From JANNBN01 sp031430595 (GTDB lineage Bacteria > Actinomycetota > Acidimicrobiia > Acidimicrobiales > JANYDT01): 64,000 nucleotides of DNA. Under the pieces are notes generated by a model that was not told where the DNA came from, did no database searches, and saw only the letters and a program-made list of their open reading frames with translations. This document shows, piece after piece, positions 50,368 through 59,093 of the stretch (positions within the stretch are counted from its first letter, which is position 1; each line of letters opens with the position of its first letter). Both the position numbers and the translations under genes were made by a program. The stretch is taken from positions 62,001 to 126,000 of the forward strand of contig JANPBU010000007.1 of NCBI GenBank assembly GCA_031430595.1, in the 5' to 3' direction.

Positions 50368-51693
50368 TCAGGCCATTCGGGCTTCGGTAGTAAGTGCGAC
50401 CAGGCGCATGAGCGATTGCTCTTGTCCCCATTCGTTCTTGGATCGGTGATCGGTCAGCCAACGCTCGAGGGCTTGACGGGTACCGCTAGAGAGCGACTGC
50501 AGCCCGAAGGTTTTGGCCATCAAATCGACTGCAGCCGGTACCGTCAATTTCGGAATGGTCAGAAGCGCGGCACGGGACGAAGGGTTCTTCTTGTCGTCGT
50601 ACATGGCGTAGTAGCCAGCATTCTGCGCAATGTTGTCCAATTCCCAAAAAGTTGATTCGTTCAGCCATACTGCATTGAGTTTCCAGCCAGCAACGTTTGG
50701 TGGCTTAAAGAGGTCGTGACCAGCGGTTCCGAGAGAATTGGCTAGGTACATTTCTGAACCCTTCAGGCCCGTCGAAGCCAGCACCATCGCGCCCCACTCA
50801 ATAGGCGACTTGATTCGCCCTTGCCGTGCCCGATCTGAATAGAACTCGGAACGTTTGAACATTCGTTTGAGAAACTCAAGGGTGTTCAAACCAACAGCCA
50901 GGTAGTCGGCCGCTAGTGACGCCACCAATCCACTATCTGGATTTTCGTACGCGAAGAAGGCCCAGAGTTTCGTCGCCAAGTGCTCAGCGGCAATTTGTGA
51001 TCGGCTTCCTCGACACATTTCCTCGATGACCTGGGGTCCAGTCCAAGCTTTCGTAATCCCGAAAATGGTCTTTTGGCTGCCGTCATGCTTTCCAGCGTTG
51101 TACTCCGGAAACACTCGCTGAAGGGCTTGGTCCCAGCGTAAGCCGTAACCGGTCCATGCCTTGGCGGCCTCTCGAACGTCGACCTGGCTGTATCCGCGGT
51201 TTACACCCAGAACAAAGAGTTCCATAAGTTCACGTGCAAAATTTTCTTGCGGCGCAGTCTTTGTGTTTGCATCGTTGTCGAGGTAGATGAGCATCGCAGT
51301 CTCGTTAGCGATGGCTTGACAGAGTGGCTCAAACGGCCCGGCACCGAGTGATGTGAGTACGTTGTAGTACTCGATCATGTAATCGCTGTTACCTACCTTC
51401 GAATTCGACACAGCGAAGTGACCATGCCAAAAAAGTGTGAGCTTTGCTTCCAGCGGATTTGGGAGTGTTGCGAGCCGATCCAACCACTGATTCCGGATGG
51501 CTTCGAACCACTTCCATTCTGCGTCGAAAGCAGATTCCTTGGGAATAACGAGGGCCGGGTTTTGCGAGAAGTCGCAGACCTGGTTTACGGCTTCATCGAG
51601 TTCAAGCTTCGACAGTTGGGCCATACGGGCAGGGTCGACCCTGACTCCTGTCCGGCTCAGAAGATGGGCAATTTGGGACGTAGTTGCTGGCAT
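50368..51693 (-). CDS. DUF1800 protein
   Basis: A 441-residue protein of the DUF1800 family, encoded upstream of the DUF1501 gene as is usual. The family motifs are LFWHGHFAVS near residue 85, NFARELMELFVLG near 165 and the following YSQVDVREAAKAWTGY. The C-terminal part has KSPIEWGAMV and PNVAGWKLNAVWLNE. ATG 51691-51693 is preferred: the frame extends upstream but family proteins begin with this short lead to HLLSRTG. Its stop lies six bases before the DUF1501 ATG. The pair is linked in many bacteria to secretion or cell-surface processes, but no activity is established. Confidence 0.85.
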   Translation of the reverse strand: MPATTSQIAHLLSRTGVRVDPARMAQLSKLELDEAVNQVCDFSQNPALVIPKESAFDAEWKWFEAIRNQWLDRLATLPNPLEAKLTLFWHGHFAVSNSKVGNSDYMIEYYNVLTSLGAGPFEPLCQAIANETAMLIYLDNDANTKTAPQENFARELMELFVLGVNRGYSQVDVREAAKAWTGYGLRWDQALQRVFPEYNAGKHDGSQKTIFGITKAWTGPQVIEEMCRGSRSQIAAEHLATKLWAFFAYENPDSGLVASLAADYLAVGLNTLEFLKRMFKRSEFYSDRARQGRIKSPIEWGAMVLASTGLKGSEMYLANSLGTAGHDLFKPPNVAGWKLNAVWLNESTFWELDNIAQNAGYYAMYDDKKNPSSRAALLTIPKLTVPAAVDLMAKTFGLQSLSSGTRQALERWLTDHRSKNEWGQEQSLMRLVALTTEARMA

Positions 51694-51820
51694 GTTCACC
51701 TCACGGTTGAAGAAGCTCTGTCGAACTTCTGGCCGGGAACGTGGTTGAGCGATTGCTCTTCCTGCGTTCCGCTGCACTCACGGTGCGGGAACATCGCCAA
51801 ATTGGGGTCACCAAATCGGG

Positions 51821-51869
51821 TTAAAACGCGATGCCATCGCGTTCACTACTGAACATCACTTCAGTAGTG
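51821..51869 (-). terminator. Transcription terminator downstream of pyrE
   Basis: On the minus strand after the pyrE stop, a perfect 10-bp stem (CACTACTGAA/TTCAGTAGTG, 6-nt loop, 51844-51869) is followed by a second stem AACGCGATG/CATCGCGTT ending in TTTT (51823-51843). The second has the form of a Rho-independent terminator. Confidence 0.75.
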
Positions 51870-51875
51870 GTTGAT

Positions 51876-52532
51876 CTACGGGCGTACCCCGTACCTTCTG
51901 GTGTACTCCCCCACCTGGGCTAATTGTTCAGTCAAGTTTGAGTCATCGCTCAGGAAGCGATGAAGGTCGCCGAGATTCGCAATTGAGATCACCGGAACCC
52001 CAGTCGTTTTTTCGAATGCTTGCACCGAGGATGGCGCATCGTCATCGTCGGTCAGTCGCTCTTGACGGTCGAGCGCTATCAACACTGCAGCTGGTTCGGC
52101 ACCGGCCGAGCGAATGATTTCCACCGATTCGCGTTTCGCTGCCCCGTCAGTAATCACGTCATCAACAATGACTACCCGGCCTACGAGAGGGGCGCCGACG
52201 AGTAAACCGCCTTCGCCGTGATCTTTTGCTTCCTTACGGTTATATGCGAACGGAACATCGCGACCGCGCTTCGCTAGGCCGATCGCAGTGGCTGAAGCCA
52301 ACGTGATTCCCTTGTAGGCGGGCCCGAAGAGCATGTCGAACTCGACGCCCGAATCAAGCAGCGCATCGGCATAGGCATCTCCGAGAGCCATCAGTGAGGC
52401 GCCGCTATCGAAAAGACCGGCATTGAAAAAGTAGGGCGAGAGGCGACCTGATTTGGTGGTGAATGACCCGAACTGCAACACCCCGGTATCGAGGGCGAAT
52501 TGCACAAACGACTGGGTTGAGTTCGCAGACAT
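51876..52532 (-). CDS. pyrE: Orotate phosphoribosyltransferase
   Basis: A 218-residue enzyme that converts orotate and PRPP to OMP in pyrimidine synthesis. The PRPP-binding motif is VVIVDDVITDGAA near residue 121-133. The N-terminal GVLQFGSFTTKSGRLSPYFF and FGPAYKGITLA are also typical. The ATG at 52532 is supported by the conserved N-terminal helix. It ends before the terminator at 51821 and starts 34 bases from the divergent molybdenum hydroxylase. No other pyr genes are nearby. Confidence 0.93.
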   Translation of the reverse strand: MSANSTQSFVQFALDTGVLQFGSFTTKSGRLSPYFFNAGLFDSGASLMALGDAYADALLDSGVEFDMLFGPAYKGITLASATAIGLAKRGRDVPFAYNRKEAKDHGEGGLLVGAPLVGRVVIVDDVITDGAAKRESVEIIRSAGAEPAAVLIALDRQERLTDDDDAPSSVQAFEKTTGVPVISIANLGDLHRFLSDDSNLTEQLAQVGEYTRRYGVRP

Positions 52533-52566
52533 GCTGTTTACGTTAGGTGGACGTTAAGGTGGTTCG

Positions 52567-55011
52567 GTGAGCATTCTTGGAAATCGAGTACCCCGTTTAG
52601 AAGACCCGCAACTTTTGACCAGTGGAGGCCGTTATGTTGATGATCTCTCTACCGAACCGTTGCTGGCCGGGGCAGCGTTTGTTCACTATGTGCGCTCAAC
52701 GATGGCTCATGCCATGATCACCGTCGATACCAGCAATGCGGTTAACGCAGTTGGTGTGATCGCAATAGTTTCAGCGGCAGACATTGCCCGTATCGACCCT
52801 GAATTTCGGCCAATGCCCTTCGATATCCCCGTGTTTCCGAAGGCTTCGATTCGCCCATGGCTCGCGGTTGATCGTGTTCGTTATGTTGGTGAGGCCATTG
52901 TGGCCATCGTGGCCGAGTCAAATGCGGCCGCTGCCGATGCCGCCGAACACGTCATTGTTGACTACGAGCCGCTACCCGTAGTGGTTGACCCGGAACAGGC
53001 CCAACTAAACGAGGTACTGCTGTTTCCTGAATTGGAAACGAACACCCTGTTCTCATTGGCTCGCGACGGTGACCTCACCGAGGAAGACTTTGCGGAATGC
53101 GACGCTGTTGTTCAGTTGCGGATCGTAAATCAGCGCGTCGCACCGTGCCCAATCGAGCCTCGTGCTGCCGCCGCGGTGTGGGCCGACGGTCGGCTCCACT
53201 ACTTCTGTAGTTCGCAAGGCATCCACCCGATTCGTGACGTACTCACCCGTATTTATTCGATTGACAAGTCGAAGGTTCGTGGCGTTACACCTCATGTTGG
53301 TGGCGGGTTCGGAGCTAAGGCCACCCCGTATCCCGAAGAACTTCTTCTGCCTTTCCTGGCGAAGGTGGTTGGTCGGCCAGTTCGGTGGGTGTCAACAAGA
53401 AGTGATGACATGGTGAACCTTGGCCACGGCCGGGCACAGGTTCAGTACCTTCGGATCGGTGGATTCAGAGATGGTCGTATACATGCATATGAACTAAGGG
53501 TACTCGGAGACTCCGGGGCATATCCTCGCTTTGGGGCGTTCCTCCCTAGCCTTACTAAGCTGATGCAAACCGGTTGTTACCGCATTGCGAAACAAAGTTT
53601 CGAGGCGATCTCGGTTGCAACAAACACCACCCCGGTAGTTGCGTACCGAGGGGCGGGTCGACCCGAAGCTGCGGCAGCACTTGAGCGGGCCGTCGATGTG
53701 TTCGCTTCCGAAATCGGGATGGACCCCGCCGAAGTTCGACGAATAAATGCCATTGAGCCCGATGCGTTTCCGTTCACCACAAAAACCAAAGCCACTTACG
53801 ACAGTGGCTCGTATGCCGAGTCGTTGAAGATGGCGCTCGATCAAGCTGGCTACGTTGTGCTTCGTGCCGAGCAAGAAGCAGCCCGGTCAAGTGGTTCACG
53901 CATTGCAGTTGGTATCGGAATGTCGATGTATGTCGAAGTGACCGGTTCGGGTGGTTCACCCGAGTACGCCCGTGTCGACGTGCTCCCTAACGGTAAAGTA
54001 CGTGCACTTACTGGTACGTCGCCGCACGGCCAGGGTCACGAGACGAGTTGGGCGATGCTTATTCACGACCGCCTCGGTGTTCCGATGCAAGATATTGAAA
54101 TTGTGTTTGGTGACACCGATATTGTGCCCGTTGGCGGAATGACCGGTGGGTCGCGGAGCCTTCAGGCTGGCGGGGTGTCGATGTACAGGGCTGCTTCGGT
54201 TGTTGCGGAACGTGCAAAGGAACTTGCGGCTGATCTGCTTGAAGCAGCGCCTGCCGATATCGTGATCGACGCAGAGACTCGACGTCTTCATGTGGCCGGA
54301 AGCCGTAACCATTCGGTGGCTTGGGAGCGGGTGGTGCAGGCGGCGTACGCTGCGCCGTTGACGGTGAGTGGACACGGCCGCGATCTGGCCCGTTCCGCTT
54401 CTGCGTTGGATACCGCCTCAGGGGCTGCGCCATCGGCGTCTGAATCATCGGTTGATGCATCTGGTGCCGATGGCGCAGGTGCGGCGGCTGGCGCGTTTAC
54501 TTCCGTTGAACCACTCGGCCCGATGGGCTTCGAACACACGTGGGGCTCGGGTTTTTCGACGTTCCCATCGGGGGCGCATGTTGCCGTTGTTGATGTTGAT
54601 TTGGATACCGGAATGGTTCGTTTGCGTCGTCTCATTGCCGTCGACGATGCGGGTCGCATTTTGAACCCATTGATTGCGGAGGGTCAGATACACGGTGGTT
54701 TGGCGCAAGGTGTGGCGCAGGCGCTGATGGAAGAGTTCCGCTATGACGAAGATGGAAACCCTCTCACCTCGAATTTCTCTGACTATTCGGTGATCAGTTC
54801 GGCTGAGCTTCCAAGTTTCGAAATTGGTCACCTTGAATCGCCGACTCCAACCAACGAGTTAGGGGCAAAGGGCATCGGGGAATCGGGCACGATTGGTTCA
54901 ACACCTGCCGTTCAGAACGCCGTGATCGACGCTCTCTCGCACCTCGGGGTTCGCCACATCGACATGCCTCTCACCCCCGAGAAAGTTTGGATGGCACTAC
55001 AAGCCGTGTAA
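52567..55011 (+). CDS. Molybdenum hydroxylase large subunit (form II CoxL-like)
   Basis: An 814-residue member of the xanthine dehydrogenase/CO dehydrogenase large-subunit family, which binds the molybdenum-cytosine dinucleotide cofactor. The active-site loop is AYRGAGR near residue 359-365, as in form II enzymes, not AYxCSFR as in true CO dehydrogenase. HVGGGFGAK and the likely catalytic glutamate in KGIGESG near 772 are present. Residues about 598-645 are a low-complexity Ala/Ser/Gly insertion. The FeS and FAD subunits are not adjacent, so the enzyme would need partners from elsewhere. The start is GTG 52567. The substrate is unknown; hydroxylation of an aromatic or N-heterocyclic ring is typical. 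Confidence 0.85.
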   Translation: MSILGNRVPRLEDPQLLTSGGRYVDDLSTEPLLAGAAFVHYVRSTMAHAMITVDTSNAVNAVGVIAIVSAADIARIDPEFRPMPFDIPVFPKASIRPWLAVDRVRYVGEAIVAIVAESNAAAADAAEHVIVDYEPLPVVVDPEQAQLNEVLLFPELETNTLFSLARDGDLTEEDFAECDAVVQLRIVNQRVAPCPIEPRAAAAVWADGRLHYFCSSQGIHPIRDVLTRIYSIDKSKVRGVTPHVGGGFGAKATPYPEELLLPFLAKVVGRPVRWVSTRSDDMVNLGHGRAQVQYLRIGGFRDGRIHAYELRVLGDSGAYPRFGAFLPSLTKLMQTGCYRIAKQSFEAISVATNTTPVVAYRGAGRPEAAAALERAVDVFASEIGMDPAEVRRINAIEPDAFPFTTKTKATYDSGSYAESLKMALDQAGYVVLRAEQEAARSSGSRIAVGIGMSMYVEVTGSGGSPEYARVDVLPNGKVRALTGTSPHGQGHETSWAMLIHDRLGVPMQDIEIVFGDTDIVPVGGMTGGSRSLQAGGVSMYRAASVVAERAKELAADLLEAAPADIVIDAETRRLHVAGSRNHSVAWERVVQAAYAAPLTVSGHGRDLARSASALDTASGAAPSASESSVDASGADGAGAAAGAFTSVEPLGPMGFEHTWGSGFSTFPSGAHVAVVDVDLDTGMVRLRRLIAVDDAGRILNPLIAEGQIHGGLAQGVAQALMEEFRYDEDGNPLTSNFSDYSVISSAELPSFEIGHLESPTPTNELGAKGIGESGTIGSTPAVQNAVIDALSHLGVRHIDMPLTPEKVWMALQAV

Positions 55012-55146
55012 CCCTCAGGCTCAACATCGGCTCCTGCTCACCAGCAACTTGGGCGCTTCGCTGACCGGCTCACCGCTACTGAACTCTGAGTGTCGACGAA
55101 GCACTCGAAACGATTCTCGGGCTTTTCATAACACCACCGCTAGGTT

Positions 55147-55227
55147 GCCTGTGCCGAGGTTTGGTCGCCTGTGCCGGATCTTGCGACACAAATTGTTGGC
55201 ACAAACAGCGAAAAGTCGGCACAGGCG
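55147..55227. repeat. Direct and inverted copies of an 11-mer
   Basis: GCCTGTGCCG occurs at 55147-55156 and again at 55167-55176. Extended by one base, CGCCTGTGCCG (55166-55176) has an exact reverse complement CGGCACAGGCG at 55217-55227. The copies lie in the 225-bp gap after the molybdenum hydroxylase. The remaining bases show no gene. Confidence 0.8.
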
Positions 55228-55236
55228 GAATCTTCA

Positions 55237-55839
55237 TCAGTCACCCGTTGTAGTGGGTGTGGGTGGCTCGAATACCGCTACTTGCATCGGTGCATCGTGC
55301 ACGGGGCCGTGTGGGCCACGAGGGTCGTCGGGTTGACGCGCCGTTGGGTCGTGACTGCGTCTTGAGGCGTCTACTCGCAGCACCCTACGCAGCACCGTTC
55401 CCCGATACAGCACAGTCGTTCGAACCCGCCGGTCGCCTTCCACAAAAATCCAATCGGGGTCAGAGAACCGTTTCAACTCATCGGTGATCGCAGCTGGTGT
55501 GAACACCAACACCCCAGGCCCACCGCTCACTCCCACATGCCCAGGGTCGCCCGAACCAAGTGACCCGAACCGAAGAATGCCGTCCACCATCGTTCCCGTA
55601 AACGACCGCACATGATCGGGTCGGCCGACCAACACGACGTTCGTATGACAATACGTGGTTCCATCAAAATCTATGTACACCAACGTTTCATAAGGGCTGG
55701 CACCCGGCACACCGGCGAACTCATCGAAGGGCATCGGCGTACCGTCGGGGTTCCAGGCCGAAAGCCGCTCATGCCACACACCGCGCATTCGCCACAGGTT
55801 TGCAACCACCGTGCCATCGTCGGGCGAGAAATCGTTCAA
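55237..55839 (-). CDS. Uncharacterised protein at the end of an oxidative catabolic cluster
   Basis: A 200-residue cytoplasmic protein; I do not recognise a family. It starts with NDFSPDDGTVVANLWRMRGVWHERLSAWNP and contains YETLVYIDFDGTTYCHTNVV and DPDWIFVEGDRRVRTTVLYRG, a strand-rich pattern that suggests a lipocalin-like or beta-barrel fold. The C-terminal 40 residues are rich in Pro, Asp, Arg and His and look disordered. Its ATG overlaps the stop of the acyl-CoA dehydrogenase-like gene (ATGA), so it is translated with the cluster at 55836-59061. Confidence 0.65.
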   Translation of the reverse strand: MNDFSPDDGTVVANLWRMRGVWHERLSAWNPDGTPMPFDEFAGVPGASPYETLVYIDFDGTTYCHTNVVLVGRPDHVRSFTGTMVDGILRFGSLGSGDPGHVGVSGGPGVLVFTPAAITDELKRFSDPDWIFVEGDRRVRTTVLYRGTVLRRVLRVDASRRSHDPTARQPDDPRGPHGPVHDAPMQVAVFEPPTPTTTGD

Positions 55840-57098
55840 CGTCGCCCAAACTCGTTCGCCCGCTGCCCCGTCAACACCATTCCTGCTGCTTCAAGGCGCC
55901 CTTTTTCCGCAGGGAACGCCTGGATCAACCCCATCGAGAGGTCTCGAAAACCACGAGCGACCACACCTGAATTTACCGAGTTTGAGGTGCCACAAGCCTT
56001 GAGTGCATTCACGCCAACCCGAAATGCTGCTTCACACACCTCCCCTTTACCGAGCCTCCAGTTAAGAACCTCTGTTTGCTTATCAGTTGGTCTTGGCTCG
56101 GTCGTCTCTAACCAAATTTGACGCCGAAGCCAGAGAAATGCTGAGGTGAGATCGCGAGTCATTTCGCCAACGAGTTCCTGCTGAAAGGGTGCCGTACCAA
56201 TAGATCGACCTGTGTCGCCAAACGTAGTATTGGTCAAATGACTAATGGCAAAGTCGTACACCGACTGGGCGCAACCAAGGTAAATCGCCCCGACCGCCAA
56301 CTGGTTTCCAACAAATGACCCACGGCTCATCTGGGTGAGCGTAATGAATGACCCAGGCATCGCAAGCGCATCGTCGTCAGCGACAAACACTCGGTCGAGA
56401 GTGATCCCGTGGTTGGCCGTGGCCCGCATTCCAAGGCCATCCCAGTGGGCTCGTTCACCGACACCGACGGCATCTCGAGCCACGATAAACAGACACAGGC
56501 CATCGACACCTTCGACACCGTCTAGCGCCGCTGTAACCAGATAGTTGTCGGCCACCCCTGTGGCGCAACCGAACGACTTGACGCCAGTCAATGACCATCC
56601 CCCGTCGACCTTCGTGGCTTTTGTATTGATGGTTATATTCGCGCCTTCGGTTTTACCGGACTCGCTCGCAAAGTTTGCCAACCATGTTCCTGAAGCCATC
56701 AAGTTCAAGACACGGTCAGCGAAACGTTGAACGGCCGGAACATCTTGCGACGCAAACTTGCCAGCTTCGAGGGCATCGAGAGCCAGCAGACCTCGTGATG
56801 CACTTGAGCAATGGAAGAAGTAGGCCAACGCTGTAGATGGACATACGGTACCCATGGCAAACACGGCACCAGCAAGGTCTCGTAACCCGCCACCGAACCC
56901 TCCGAAAGCTTTAGGTATCACCAAGCCCAACAGGCCAGCGTCACCAAACGTTTTCACGTGTTCAAGCGGAAACGTTGCGGTGATATCAGCCGATGACGCA
57001 TTTTCAGCCAATGCCGGAAGGACGGCATCGACACGATGGGCCCTTGATAGTTCGTCTTCGGTCAGATCATCAATCAGTAACGCCGCTGTGGGGTTCAT
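55836..57098 (-). CDS. Acyl-CoA dehydrogenase-like flavoprotein
   Basis: A 420-residue protein of the acyl-CoA dehydrogenase superfamily. Visible are the N-terminal helical part with IPKAFGGFGGGLRDLAGAV, FASESGKTEGANITINTKA in the beta-domain and MSRGSFVGNQLAVGAIYLGC. No clear catalytic glutamate of the classical dehydrogenases can be assigned. The FMN/FAD-dependent monooxygenase branch (DszC- or HpaH-like) of this superfamily is therefore an alternative. The ATG at 57096-57098 fits the family start; the upstream frame overlaps the previous gene. It lies 13 bases after the FAD hydroxylase stop, within the four-gene cluster. Confidence 0.75.
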   Translation of the reverse strand: MNPTAALLIDDLTEDELSRAHRVDAVLPALAENASSADITATFPLEHVKTFGDAGLLGLVIPKAFGGFGGGLRDLAGAVFAMGTVCPSTALAYFFHCSSASRGLLALDALEAGKFASQDVPAVQRFADRVLNLMASGTWLANFASESGKTEGANITINTKATKVDGGWSLTGVKSFGCATGVADNYLVTAALDGVEGVDGLCLFIVARDAVGVGERAHWDGLGMRATANHGITLDRVFVADDDALAMPGSFITLTQMSRGSFVGNQLAVGAIYLGCAQSVYDFAISHLTNTTFGDTGRSIGTAPFQQELVGEMTRDLTSAFLWLRRQIWLETTEPRPTDKQTEVLNWRLGKGEVCEAAFRVGVNALKACGTSNSVNSGVVARGFRDLSMGLIQAFPAEKGRLEAAGMVLTGQRANEFGRR

Positions 57099-57111
57099 GA
57101 CGCAATGGGTT

Positions 57112-58311
57112 TCATGACTCGGCCACGGCCGGGGCTGAACGAAAACTTTCCAGCAAACTCGACCGCAACATGTACGCACGCCTACGGTCGGGGTCTGCCG
57201 ACATTTCAGCCATTTCGGTTCGGTATGCCGCACGGGTCTCTGGATCGCGAGCCGAGAGGCGAGACTGGTTTCCGTGGGTCACGGCTTTTACGTGCTCGAC
57301 AGAAATGGTTCTTCGCCAATCAGCAACAACATCAAGATCTTGTGACGAACCATCGCCGCCGAGTATTCGGTTCAAGGTATTCGAGAAAAACCAAGCGTCG
57401 TGAACGCCAGAGTTCATACCCATTCCTCCAAGAGGGTTGTTGATATGGGCCGCATCACCAGCAAGCAGCACCCGGTTCAGGCGATACGTTTTGGCTACCC
57501 GTTGATGAACCTTGTATAGCGTGGTGTGTCGCACCCCGTAGCCACCATCAATAGGATGCACGCGGCTCAGACGCTGCTGAACTCGTGCCGGGTCTTGAGC
57601 TTCGGCGTCGCTTTCGCCTTCATAAATCGGAAACAGCACTCTCCAACCTTGCGGGGTGTTGAGCAACACCAGGTACTCCGTGGGGTCGCTCAGGTAGTTG
57701 ACATGCGCGATATCGGGGAAGTAATCGTGCAGATCATCTTCGATGCTCACCACCAGGTATCGCTCGGGGTAGGTCATCCCTTCAAAATCGATTCCGAGTG
57801 ACCTACGTGTTGCCGAGTGAGCGCCGTCAGCCCCAATCATCCAACTCGCGCTTACGATCTCACCACTACCTAAAGATGCCTCGACCTGGTCTCCGACCTG
57901 GGTCACCCCGACTACGGGGCTGTTGAATGCCACAGTCACATTGTCGAGTTTCGCCAACGCAGCGACAACCATTGGCGTGTAGCGAGACTGTTGTAGTTGC
58001 AACCGGTACGGGTACCGGGTGACATCGGCCAACTCACCCAGATCAAATTGACCAACACAGTCGCCGCCCCGATCACGAAACTGAAACATCGGAGCCTTGA
58101 GACCTTCGGCCAGCGCCCCCTCAGCGAGGCCGAGTTCATCAAGTACTTCAATGGTTGGCGGGTGAAACGTTGAGGCGCGACTTTCCCCCGAGAGCGAATC
58201 AAGATCGGTCACTAGGTGCACCCGGTGACCAAGTTGGCCGAGGCGAAGCGCAGCAGTCAAACCAACCGGGCCAGCCCCTGCAATGAGAACATCGGTATGA
58301 TTGGTCGGCAC
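57112..58311 (-). CDS. FAD-dependent aromatic hydroxylase (PHBH fold)
   Basis: A 399-residue flavoprotein. The Rossmann motif is VLIAGAGPVGLTAAL near residue 8, the DG motif is MIGADGAHSATRRS near 157, and the second FAD motif is RVLLAGDAAHINNPLGGMG near 270. These three fingerprints define the p-hydroxybenzoate hydroxylase/MhpA-like group, which puts an oxygen atom on aromatic or heteroaromatic rings using NAD(P)H. The ring substrate is not evident. It is flanked on both sides by genes on the same strand with gaps of 3 and 13 bases. Confidence 0.85.
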   Translation of the reverse strand: MPTNHTDVLIAGAGPVGLTAALRLGQLGHRVHLVTDLDSLSGESRASTFHPPTIEVLDELGLAEGALAEGLKAPMFQFRDRGGDCVGQFDLGELADVTRYPYRLQLQQSRYTPMVVAALAKLDNVTVAFNSPVVGVTQVGDQVEASLGSGEIVSASWMIGADGAHSATRRSLGIDFEGMTYPERYLVVSIEDDLHDYFPDIAHVNYLSDPTEYLVLLNTPQGWRVLFPIYEGESDAEAQDPARVQQRLSRVHPIDGGYGVRHTTLYKVHQRVAKTYRLNRVLLAGDAAHINNPLGGMGMNSGVHDAWFFSNTLNRILGGDGSSQDLDVVADWRRTISVEHVKAVTHGNQSRLSARDPETRAAYRTEMAEMSADPDRRRAYMLRSSLLESFRSAPAVAES

Positions 58312-58314
58312 GGT

Positions 58315-59061
58315 TTAGAACTCTTCCATCAACGTGCCAAACCCGCGAATACGGTCTTCAATACCGTATGTTCGCAGAGCATGCCAAAGGGTCGCGGTAT
58401 TGATGGCAATCACTGGCTTGCGAAAAAACTTCTCGGCTTCAGCGGCAAGACGAACCATCGACAGGTTGGTTCCACATTGCACGATGGCGTCACAATCGTC
58501 GACGTTCATATCTTCGAGGACAGCCACGAGTTCTTTCTCGGTTACGTCGGCGATCGCCGTGGCCGACGGGCACTTCAGCCCACGAGACTTCACCACATCG
58601 AAACCCGCCTCGGTGAAATAGTTGGCAACCTCTTTGTCAGCGATGGGTTGGTAAGGCGTGAACACACTGATTTTCTTCGCACCATATGCGCGCAGAGCAG
58701 CTGAGGTCGCAGTCGAACCTGTCGAGCAGCCCACCCCGCCTGAGTGATCGAGTACCTGACGCTCAAAGTCTTTACTTCCGGCCATGCCGTTCCAAAACGT
58801 GCCAGCCGACATTCCCATCACGTAGTAATCAGGCTTACAGGTCTTCACGTAACGAATCGCCTCGCCCATGTTGCTGAGCACCTGATTGATCAGGTCAAGA
58901 AATTCTTCGTCGCTCGACAATGCCGGACGCTCGATCAAAAACCGACCCGTATGAATCGTGATTCCGTGAGGGGCCATCATATTGAAATCGTGTTCGACGA
59001 CCGTGTTCGTCGACGGGCAAATAGCAGCGAATTTTCCTCGATAGCCAACGACGTCAGGCAC
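58315..59061 (-). CDS. Aspartate/glutamate racemase-superfamily enzyme (maleate isomerase / arylmalonate decarboxylase-like)
   Basis: A 248-residue protein of the superfamily that includes maleate cis-trans isomerase and arylmalonate decarboxylase. Classical maleate isomerases use two cysteines. Here the first loop reads MGMSAGTFWNG (near 84-94) without cysteine, while the second site QCGTNLSMVRLAAEA near 196 keeps its cysteine. A single cysteine at this second site is the arrangement of arylmalonate decarboxylase. NTATLWHALRTYGIED at the end matches the isomerase C-terminal signature. The first gene of a four-gene cluster, it ends three bases before the FAD hydroxylase start. The substrate is unknown. 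Confidence 0.78.
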   Translation of the reverse strand: MPDVVGYRGKFAAICPSTNTVVEHDFNMMAPHGITIHTGRFLIERPALSSDEEFLDLINQVLSNMGEAIRYVKTCKPDYYVMGMSAGTFWNGMAGSKDFERQVLDHSGGVGCSTGSTATSAALRAYGAKKISVFTPYQPIADKEVANYFTEAGFDVVKSRGLKCPSATAIADVTEKELVAVLEDMNVDDCDAIVQCGTNLSMVRLAAEAEKFFRKPVIAINTATLWHALRTYGIEDRIRGFGTLMEEF

Positions 59062-59093
59062 AGTGTTTCCTCTTCATTGCATCACCGTATCGT

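Noticed and set aside
47332..59061. A nicotinate-degradation pathway (molybdenum hydroxylase, FAD hydroxylase, maleamate amidase-like, maleate isomerase-like)
   Set aside because: The genes are scattered, the isomerase-like protein lacks one catalytic cysteine, and the other pathway genes are missing. The combination is suggestive only.
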